From Chenopodium formosanum (taxonomy: Eukaryota; Streptophyta; Magnoliopsida; Caryophyllales; Amaranthaceae), in contig CM044857.1 in NCBI GenBank assembly GCA_024500155.1, positions 40,566,001 through 40,630,000 of the forward strand: a stretch of 64,000 nt of DNA, written 5' to 3'. Position 1 is the first letter of the stretch. Each line of letters starts with the position of its first letter. The notes beneath the pieces were generated by a model that was not told the origin of the DNA, searched no databases, and saw only the letters and a program-made list of their open reading frames with translations. The position numbers and the translations under genes are program-made. Shown here piece by piece: positions 54,996 to 64,000 of this stretch.

Positions 54996-55003
54996 ATTAA
55001 ATA

Positions 55004-55934
55004 CATACTTCCTTGCAAATTTATGAATAGAATTATTTTTATTTATCAAGCAAATTAAATCATTTTCTTATAGGAAGTATGAAGTACTTCTCGATGATTC
55101 ATATAAAAAGATCTACTTCGTACAAAAATAGTGAATAATCACAATTGTCCAACACATTGAATAATCAATAATACTTGTACTTGTTAAAGAGTGGGTGGGA
55201 TTTAGACTTTTTGAAAGAGTGAGTAGCTACTTAGCCGATAGAATTGCACGAAATTCGATGAATGATTAGGTATGTTGGTACATTGAACGGCACTATTATT
55301 ATGATTAGGGCTATGATTAGATTAGTAGGACAATAACATAAAACATTGAGCCACACTCCTAGCTTGTTTGTTTAAGGGGCAAATATAAAATGTTATGGGT
55401 CATCACCATTTCACCTTGCTACCTATTTTAACCTTATCTTCTCCTAATTTGACTTTTATTGTGGAATGGAAGTATCATGTCATTTTTTTAGTCTAAATTA
55501 CAATAAAGCATCTTTTATGATTGCTTGCACATGGTTATTGGTTAGGGCACTGCCAAAAACTTTTTGGTTTGATTTGTATTGGTGGTTTCATTGAATATAA
55601 GAGCAGGTGATAAACCTATTCTTTAATATAAATACACATTATAATAAATTGTTGAGCCACATACATTTATTTTTCCAATTGTTTTGGAATATCAACCTAC
55701 TTTAGTTTCTAATTTTTGGAAGCCATGGCATATAAATTATCGCCTTAATAAGACCTTGTATATCAACGTTGTCCTTTTGTAAACATACATTTATTAGTAA
55801 ATTGTATTCTATACTATATGAATTACAACGCCACTCAGTTTAAGTTAAATTTGAGTAAGATCTTACCTTTACTGTTTTAGAAATTCTTGATTTACAAATT
55901 TTTATATGTGGTTGAGTATACCATGTGACTAGCT
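55004..55934. other. Intergenic DNA
   Basis: AT-rich with no supported gene or repeat end. Confidence 0.5.
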
Positions 55935-56065
55935 ATCATGAGGGTTACTTCGTTAGTGTAATAGAAATTACCTGATCAGTGTTCATGGGTTACTTTGCTA
56001 GTGTTATAAGGGTTACTCGATTAGTGTTACAAGAATTACTCAATTTGTGCTTAAGGAGTTACTTT
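55935..56065 (-). repeat. GAGTAACCCTTATAA units, opposite orientation
   Basis: On the plus strand the words GGGTTACTTTGCTAGTGTTAT and GGGTTACTCGATTAGTGTTA recur about every 30 bp. Their complement matches the units at 46815-46912. There are four or five degenerate copies. Confidence 0.5.
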
Positions 56066-56171
56066 GTTTTTTACAAGTAGCCACAAGATATGCTATTCTT
56101 GATTAGTTTTTGTTTTGACTTTACATGTTTATCAATACACATATTTGACCATCAATAATACATAGTTTTGC

Positions 56172-56219
56172 TTATTTTATTTTATTTTATTTTTATTTTT
56201 ATTTTATTTTATTTTTATT
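56172..56219. repeat. TTTTA microsatellite
   Basis: An imperfect run of TTTTA units of about 48 bp. It is ordinary low-complexity DNA. Confidence 0.8.
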
Positions 56220-57679
56220 CTTGAAACCACTCAATGAAAAGAAATCAACTAAAATTTCATATTAATATGTTTTTCTTATGAATTAGAATATTAAAAAAAT
56301 CCATCAAAATTGTGAATTGTTATAAGAACATCAAATAAGGAAGTTTACCTTAGTGAATCTTGTGTAACTTCAATCTTGTGATGAGTTTCAAACCTTCTAG
56401 TACAAAGTTGAAATTGGCCAAGTTCTATTATATAATAAATTCTTATTATATTAATGCAAATCTCATAAGTAATCACCCATTATGATTACTAATACATGTC
56501 ATAATATTGACACAAGCACGTGAAAATTAACTTTATAATCCAAGTGGCTTATACAAGTGTCATACTTAGATATCAATCATAATAACTATAAACAATCATT
56601 GCTATAATTTGTATCGTATTGGTTAATTCTATTGTCTTGATTTTGTTGTAACATAATTGAGCTGAAAAATAAACTCAATAAGCGGCGTGGCCGGCTTCTA
56701 GTACAAAGAACATTGTATTTTTGTATTATTGCACGTCACTCTCAGAGCATTATTTTATATTTTATTTTTATGACTAAGTTAACCTAAGATGAGTAAACTC
56801 TATTTTAGACCTAGGTAGTAGTATCTAAGTTAGATTTTGGGTTGTTAATAATTTAATGTATCAAGTCTCACTCGGGGCAATTAAGATAGCTATTGAGTAC
56901 TATATACTTTTAATATATTTAATCACTAAGTTCGAGTAATTCGCTAACTAATGGTGGAAGTATAAAATTATCTAGTAACATTTTATCAAGTATTTATATA
57001 TCTACCTCACTAGAGTTAATAAAATTTCACCGGAGATTTAAGTGATGAATCACAGCATCCAAAACAAGCAAATAATTTGGAACAAGGTTTATCTTTATCA
57101 ATCAATTTCCTTTCAATCAAAACCCACAAAAAAATCGAATAGTGTCGGTATTTATCAATCAATACTACTACAAAATCAACAGTATACTTACATTGGTATG
57201 TAGTGCAGCAACATATACACTAAATTAATACATCTCTCACCACAGCTATCATCCATACCTTGGCTCATTACGGAGGAAATACAACATAAATGTACAAAGG
57301 GGCATTCCTGCCCAGAGAAAGCGCCCTGAAATCACTGCCTTAAGAAAAACCAAGATTGGAAGTGCAAGGATGCCATTCTTCCTAGAGACAGACGATAAAT
57401 ACTCTCATTACCAGAGAAACGGTCTAAATATGGGCAACTGCATGAGTCCCATTTCATCCAGGTCCTGCACATTCCTCCCACACGAGTCTTCTCCTTATTG
57501 TTCACTCTTGGACAACGGTCACATCTGAAGCTCGTAGACTCAGCAGCCAGCAAAATGTCCAAATTTTATGTTGATTCCACCAAATGCCATATTGGATCGA
57601 CAGAAGATGTAATGGCATGCAAGAAGAATATATTTCAGGTCACAGTGCATATAGGAGATTAGTCCAGCCATTTATCTTT
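56220..57679. other. Intergenic DNA and 3' untranslated region of the HEATR6-like gene
   Basis: From about 57050 to 57679 the sequence is less AT-rich and probably includes the 3' untranslated region of the minus-strand gene ending at 57680. A frame at 57332-57562 on the minus strand lies in this stretch and shows no family features. Left of 57050 nothing is seen. Confidence 0.45.
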
Positions 57680-60600
57680 TCATCCACAAGCTGCTATCAA
57701 CTTTTGAAGTTTTTGTACCAAAGAAGACTGGTTTTTACTCTCATACACTTCAATCAGTGATTTTATTGCCTGCAACACTAACTCTCTTTTTTGGTTCCTA
57801 CAGAAGTCCACTTCATCATCTTGCTGAATTCTTGTCTCAAGCGATGAGCACAAATCTTTCAACCAACATTCAATGAACAATGCTTTCTGAAAGACACAAA
57901 TAAAGACAATGAGCTAAACTTGCAATTTTTTTAATTTTCTTTTTTTTAAAGTAATCAACTTCAGTACTACTACAGCAGAAGATAATGTGCAAAGTCATTA
58001 ACGACAGGAAAACATAACAAACAGAAGCTAGCTACATCATTAGAGGATTTTTACAAGGTTACCAAGCCACCAGATCCTATTAGTAATTTATTAAACATGT
58101 GACTTGTAGGAGAGATTTGGCTATTTTGCATAACTATACATCAGAGACCATGGAACCTGTGTGCTTGTCACCAACAAAACATTTGTGGAGTAGTTGTGAT
58201 TAGATATGAAAACACTTAAACAAGCAGTAATTTGGTCTATATATGATAACATCATAATAACATGGATGCATAATAAGTACAACAAAAACATATAAAAGCA
58301 ATAATCTTCGTCATATGTGGAGTATAATATCAAATAAATACTTACTTTGAGAAGAAACTCTTTCAGTGGTTCATGACTGTTGCTTGAGCAAAGACCAAGT
58401 ACGTGAAGCATGCTTGCGGTCAGCTGCATCATCCGGAAAAAAAAGAATTATAAAATGAATTAAGAATAAAACATATCAACACATCATAAATATATTAAAA
58501 AAAAAAAAATAATAAAAAATAAATAAAAATCCGAGAGGAAAAATCCCTCATATACAGCACTAAATATCTCAAATTTAATAAAAAATTAGCATATTCTAAT
58601 ACATAAAAGAATCTTGTAGTTGAGGCCTTGAGGGTGTGAGCATTGGGGTGGATTGTGGAGCACTTGATAATCTTCATTAATCTATTCATTTACTGCATTT
58701 CCATAAATTTTAGAAATCATCATTTAATTAAAAAAAAAAAAAAAGACTTTAATAATGTATTGTCCAGTGATAATTACTTGAAGATTTTCTCTGTTCCATC
58801 TATTAACTTACAGACAAATGACATATATCCCCTCAAGTGTTCAAACATAATAAATTCATAACTTCAAGGGGGCAGATACAGGTAGAATGGACACTGCAGA
58901 GTCTATAGCTATAAAATATAGTTCTAGAAAGAATAAAGTTCCAACAAAATATTATAAAAGCATTGCAAACAACAACAGGTAGTTCGGCAATAGATGACAC
59001 CAAATTTGAAATTAGCATGATTCAAATAAAGCAAATACTTTGCATCACAGTTCACAAATACATTCAAAATTCCTGACCTGCTTCTCCAGAGCAATTCTAT
59101 ACTTGAAACTAGGAGTTGAATGTTGGTCTGTTGTCAAATTTTCAAGAATGTGTTGGATACTTTGAACAACATCTGAGAACGAACTGCCATAATCTGAAGA
59201 GAGAAGAAACCAATAAATAATAAACAATCAAATAACTAAACTAATTATTAAAAACCAATAACACAATCAAAAGAACAATATTCCAAGTTCTGGTATTGGG
59301 AAAAAAAGCTATAAGACGTATAATATTATTCTCATGTACCTTTTGCTTGAAGATGTTTACTTGTCATTTAAGTGTATTGGAGATATAAATATCAGCCATC
59401 ACTTAGTTTATCCTTTAAGGTATTCACTATTAGACATGCAATTTTTTTTATATGTAAAAATTTCTATATTCCTTTTAAGCCTACTTAACTCTTTTTCTTT
59501 TTTCTTTTTATTTATTTATTTATAATAAATATTATCAGAAACTTGAAATGCCAATACACTATTTGCAATGTATCCTGTCGCTATATAAATTTGATTACCA
59601 ATGGAATAATTAATAATTCTTTAATCTGTGGTCTTATTTTAAAATGACACTCGTATAATGAAGTAATTGATGCCACATTTATGATTGGTTAAATAGGACA
59701 ACTATTATCATTGATGGTATGATACATATATTAAGCAAACAACATCACAGTGAAATATATAGCAGATATTATGGGTGAAGAAAGCTGAAGTTTGGTTAAA
59801 CTTGACACTCACCAAGCACTGTTGATGGAACAGCCAAAGCAGCGGCAGCTTGTATCCGGATTTTGTAGTTGGAAGAATCACGAAGCAGCAGTAGAAGAAT
59901 ACTATAAATTGACGAAGCCCTGATAGAACATAAGATTCGACAATTTATAGATTTTTATAGAAGAGACAAAAATAAAAGTGACAAAACCAAGCTATATTAA
60001 AGGACAAGCCAACTGAATCTTGATATCCAGAGAAAGGCTGAAATTATCCACAAGAGCTGTCAAAGGCAAGGTTAAGGGTTGAAGAGAAGCAATGAGTAAA
60101 GCCATTGTTCTTTGCCATTCTTCACACATAAAGCCAGGCTTCTTAATAGAAAGGAAAAAAAAAATATAATACCTTAAAGAAAAACCTCAGGAGAAAAGTT
60201 CAAATATCCGCAGAAACTAAATATGATGAAATTCTGTAGATAATCGAACAGCCAAGCCTAGCAAGTACCATTTCATATGAACTAACACTTACTTAAGCAG
60301 ATGCCTTGATCAAACAAGGCTAATCAGGCTGCAAGGCTTTCCTAACAAGATCTAAATGCCTCTACCATGGCAGTTCCCAATGAAGATTGCTTTGGCTAAC
60401 ATTATTTTGTAAAGGGCCTTAGGGGCAGCACAAGCACTAGTTACTGGGTTCAAATGGCATCTGGAAGCCAAAGGTTTCAAAAGGATGTACACTTTTGTAA
60501 AAGGGCTGAGCTTTAATGAGCTTATTTAACAAAGTGGTATATTTGGTGACAATACAATGTTCTAGACTGTACACCTGATGACTATGTTATGTGCTAGATC

Positions 60601-63600
60601 CATGGATTTTTTCAGAGTGTGTGTTCAAGTTCCTAATGTTGATTGTTGTAAAATTAAAGAGATGGAAAACCCTGCAGTGTTTTGCTCATACGGCCAGTAA
60701 ATATATAGAGATACTATGGTTGAATTTAGGAGAAAAATTCCTGATAGCCTTTTGCATATCCTTTTAATTAGCATGTTTTTTTCACCTTTTGGTCTCCAAT
60801 ATGTTACCTAGATTTTAAAGTTAAATACACGCTTATCTAGCGAGTGGTCCAATACTCCAATATGTTTCAGAAAGCAGCAACCCTGATAAAACATTCGCTC
60901 TTTTGCTTGGAGCAGTCCTGGATGTGTAGGTCCTCTATACAGTAGATTTCTCTTTCATTTTATAAGTAGAGTTCTCATGGGAACAAAAGGGTTGAATAGG
61001 AGAGGAAATACCACCACCACCCCCCCCCCCCCACCGAAAAAAAAAGGAAAAAAAAAAAGAGCCCATTACCAATCCGATCGCTGCATTCTCAGTGATTCAT
61101 TCAGAAACAAGTTACTTAATGCATGACAAACATTCCATTGGACCTGCAATAAAGGCCTTTTATTAGAAAAATGTATTTAGGAAGAGTTATACTAAAATAA
61201 CCAGTAAAAACAAAAAATACATTCAAAAAACAACTTACCTTCACATTTCCGGTTGTAATACATGAGAGGAAAGCTCGCACAATTTTCTCTAATAAATGAA
61301 CACATCCCAAGGGATCTGAAGATAAGGCATTGTCCTTATTAGTTACAGTGCAATTCCAGGAAAAATTCTCCATCTTGCTGATTCCAGGACATGTGACTGG
61401 ACATTTTCCTTGTTCAAGGGGATTTGCAAACGGGGTCACTCTTGAAAGATTACCTAGAGCTCTAACAGCATTTGACTTAATCTGAGGCACAAAATAGGGT
61501 CATTTAGCGAGTAGCAGGTAAATTAAGAGGAAGAGCACAATGAATTAGTGTAATAAGGTATCCTAGCAACAACATGTAAAAGGCTGAGAATGAAAATACT
61601 GAGATGAGTAGATGACACTTAATTTAAAAATTGCCATCTATATAGGTGTGGGAATCATTCATTTGAAGAATCTATACATCTTATGTTGAATTGAGAGCAA
61701 TGTAGTACAAGGGTAATAGAAGTCAAACCAAAGAAAATGAAAGTGAATATAAGAAGGGATGAGATAGTGATGGTGTTCCTCCATCTCTCTCTTTTCCTTA
61801 TGTCACAGCTCTTATTTCCTATAACATCACCTCTAATCACTTATGTTTTTCTTTGTTTGACTATTATTACTCCCTTAGTTCATTACCCCCAATCCAAGCA
61901 TGGCCTAAGTTGCATCCAGAGCCACAAGGAAGGAAGATAAGCAATTTCAATAAATAATTTTTTAAAAATTTTAAAAGAAGGGGGTATGAAGTGCATGATT
62001 GAAAACACTGATAAATTTTTTAAAATATTAAAAAGAAGGGGAAATAAAGCGCATGATTGAGAACACTAAGAATATACGTAAAATTCCAAACAAGTTACAA
62101 AGCCATCTTCTTGCAATATGGTATACAGATGGCTAGACAGGCTAGCTGATGAAGTTCTTGCTTAAAGCCAAGACCGGGAGAACAAGAGCAAATATCTCCT
62201 TACAGCTAGTTCACTCAGCAACATCAAAAAACCCACTTACATCAAACCATATGGAGATTCTTGTCAAAGTAGGTTTGTGGAGGGTAAGAGATGCATAGTG
62301 TCACCCTTGCACACAACAGGAAGCGCTTTGCCCCTTTCCTCTTTCTACAGGTATAAGACAGGAGCAATTTGGGGAATTGACTAATGCTCTTGTAGTAAAA
62401 AGAGACTCAGGGAGTCAGGGTCACTCAGCTGTCGGCTACTTTTCAACTTTAAGCATCAAGAAGATTGATAATATCCTCCTCTCTTTTTATATCCTTATTT
62501 TTTTTTAAAATGACGAAGAGAATTGACAGAAATAAACATGACAATATAAATTAACTTTTAACAAATGGAGACTATTCACAACAAAATACATGCAAAAACC
62601 AGAATCCTCTAATGATAGGTAAACTACCTTATCTCCATCTGTTGTTAGCTTCAACGAACATTCTAACAATGTCACCAGTCGGAAATTTGCTTCAGAGTCT
62701 GCAAGAAAAAGATAAACCATAATGTGACATAATCCCCATATCATATGATTCTAGGAGAATGATAATGAAAAGCTGTACACAATTAGCTTAAAACCATCCA
62801 CATGAAACTGTGCAAAGCTTTGATCTTAACTTAAACTGAACATATAAAAACAAAAATATACAATAAAAATAATAATTTGACCCACCTACCTAAGGAAATT
62901 TCAGAAACACTGTGAAAACAAAAATATACAATCAATCAATCAATCAAAGCCTTAATCCCAAAAGTGGGGTCGGCTAACATGAACCAAATTTGATTATTCC
63001 GTGTAGTCATCAACATAAATCTTTCTCCTCCATCCCTTACGATCCAAAACTTCATCCTCACGTAAATCCATGCACTTCATATCCTTCCTCACTCCTTCCA
63101 ACCAAGTCATCTTTGGTCTCCCTCTTCCTCGTTTAATCCCTCCATGGTCCCACTCTTCCACTCTTCGCACCGGTGCACCCTCGGGTCTCCGTCTTACATG
63201 TCCAAACCAACGCAGACGATTTTCCCTTAATTTATCTACAATGCCCGCCACACCTACTTTCTTGCGAATAACCTCATTTCTGATTCTATCTCTTAAAGTG
63301 TTTCCACACATCCACCTTAACATGCGCATTTCCGTAACCTCCATCTTTTTAATATGCTCTTTCTTAGAAGCCCAACATTCTGTACCATAGAGCAACACTG
63401 GTCTTATGGCAGTCCTGTAGAATTTTCCCTTCAACTTTAAGGGAATGCTGCGGTCGCATAGCACTCCCGTGGCCGCTCTCCATTTAAGCCACCCTGACTT
63501 AATCCTGTGGGTCACGTCTTGATCAATGTCACCATTCTTCTGGATGATCGACCCTAGGTACTTAAAACATTCACTCATGGTCAAATCCTTTCCATCCAAA

Positions 63601-63944
63601 CTCACCACTTCATTGCTTGTCCCCCTCTGAGTGCCAAAACGACATACCAAATATTCAGTCTTACTCCGACTTAGCTTAAACCCTCTAGATTCCAACCTTT
63701 GCCTCCATTGCTCCAACTTGACATTAACCCCATCCTTAGTCTCATCCACCAAAACGATATCATCTGCGAACAGCATACACCATGGAACCTCATCTTGAAT
63801 TGGTCTAGTTAATTCGTCTAGAACCGTTGCAAAAAGATACAATAAAAATAATAATTTGACCCACCTACCTAAGGAAATTTCAGAAACACTGTGTCGAAAT
63901 GAGTCGCATATGTTTGCCAAAGCCCAAGATGCAGTGACACGCAC
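57680..63944 (-). CDS. HEATR6-like HEAT-repeat protein, last eight exons (5' part outside window)
   Basis: Eight exons on the minus strand, 63944-63869, 62698-62628, 61481-61239, 61143-61070, 59919-59813, 59193-59078, 58423-58346 and 57886-57680, all have GT...AG borders and join in one open frame of 323 codons plus stop. The product is the C-terminal part of a HEAT/ARM solenoid. Helical repeats are visible in RVTASWALANICDSFRH, SNAVRALGNLSRV, VQWNVCHALSNLF, IRIQAAAALAVPS and LEKQLTASMLHVLGL. The order (WN-CHA-NLF, then IQAAAALAVP, then YGSSF, then FKYRIALEKQ) parallels animal HEATR6. The molecular function of HEATR6 is poorly known. The gene continues beyond 64000. A LINE lies in the intron between the first two listed exons. 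Confidence 0.85.
62858..62914. repeat. LINE target duplication, distal copy
   Basis: 57 bp matching 63837-63893. It includes the end of a HEATR6-like exon and its donor CCTTAG/GTAGGTGGG. An extra short copy of nearby sequence (AAAACAAAAATATACAAT) lies between it and the LINE tail. Confidence 0.85.
62932..63836 (-). mobile_element. 5'-truncated RTE-type LINE
   Basis: On the minus strand the open part (62994 to about 63830) encodes the C-terminal half of an RTE-clade reverse transcriptase: LFADDIVLVDET with the catalytic FADD box, SKTEYLVCRF, ECFKYLGSIIQ, LLYGTECWASKK and the terminal RLRWFGHVRRRP. The stop is at 62994. After it come a short 3' tail ending GGGATTAAGGCTTTG and (ATTG)4 repeats. 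The 5' part of the element is missing. The 57-bp target duplication flanks it. The frame happens to be open from the upstream host exon through the LINE. Confidence 0.9.
63837..63893. repeat. LINE target duplication, proximal copy
   Basis: 57 bp identical by eye to 62858-62914. It spans the exon end at 63869 and the original donor. Splicing from this copy removes the LINE together with the intron. Confidence 0.85.
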
Positions 63945-64000
63945 CTGCAGCAGGAATATTCATACGAACATATAGCAAAATGAAAAAAATATATAACATA

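Noticed and set aside
57332..57562. Small minus-strand gene with Cys residues
   Set aside because: It lies in the probable 3' untranslated region of the HEATR6-like gene and has no recognisable family.
61019..61034. C tract as a regulatory element
   Set aside because: It is a simple homopolymer beside A-rich DNA in an intron, with nothing else to support a function.
62994..63944. A single 316-codon frame read as one HEAT-reverse transcriptase fusion gene
   Set aside because: The host part is one 76-bp exon with a proper donor, and the LINE is bounded by a 57-bp target duplication. The shared frame is coincidental unless RNA shows otherwise.

Overview
This window is nuclear DNA from a flowering plant, most likely a eudicot. 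The evidence is a spliced HEATR6-type gene and a spliced Hikeshi-type gene with plant-style introns, a CC-NB-LRR resistance gene, a DUF4408/DUF761 gene found only in plants, and plant lineages of LTR retrotransposon (Tat, Athila), Helitron, MULE, hAT, Stowaway and Tourist. The abundance of the word TACTCCGTA and of certain MITE families hints at Caryophyllales, but I hold that only weakly. There is no bacterial or organellar content, no rRNA, no tRNA and no CRISPR array.

Layout. From 1 to 1.86 kb lies AT-rich DNA with one Tourist-type MITE. From 1862 to 21558 lies a Tat-lineage Ty3/gypsy retrotransposon on the minus strand, with 5-bp target duplication AAAGT. It has a decayed gag, protease, RT, two RNase H domains and integrase. 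Between integrase and the left (3') LTR it carries a separate, spliced, now broken gene on the opposite strand (2807-6319). A second element sits inside its second RNase H domain (8783-16829, target duplication ATTGC). That element is Athila-like, with gag and protease but no RT, RNase H or integrase. From 21837 to 26268 lies a small Helitron that has itself received a solo LTR (which received a hairpin-ended DNA transposon), a MITE and a bare poly(A) insertion.

The middle of the window (27.6-34 kb) is genic. It holds a complete Hikeshi-like gene (heat-stress nuclear import of Hsp70) with a leader intron, and a complete intronless 876-aa CC-NB-LRR gene. A MULE with long terminal inverted repeats and a 9-bp target duplication starts about 180 bp after the NLR stop. 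From 36 to 57 kb the sequence is AT-rich and poor in genes, with small DNA transposons. Its only clear gene is a minus-strand DUF4408/DUF761 gene at 45377-46249. At the right end (57.7-64 kb) are the last eight exons of a HEATR6-like HEAT-repeat gene on the minus strand, running off the window. A 5'-truncated RTE-type LINE has inserted at one of its exon-intron borders and duplicated that splice donor.

The host genes are unrelated neighbours, not a pathway. The points most worth following are the antisense spliced gene in the Tat element, a shared leader-plus-GC-palindrome module found in two unlike LTR elements, poly(A)-only insertions flanked by target duplications, and the duplicated splice donor in the HEATR6-like gene. 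Divergence between LTRs was judged by eye only.
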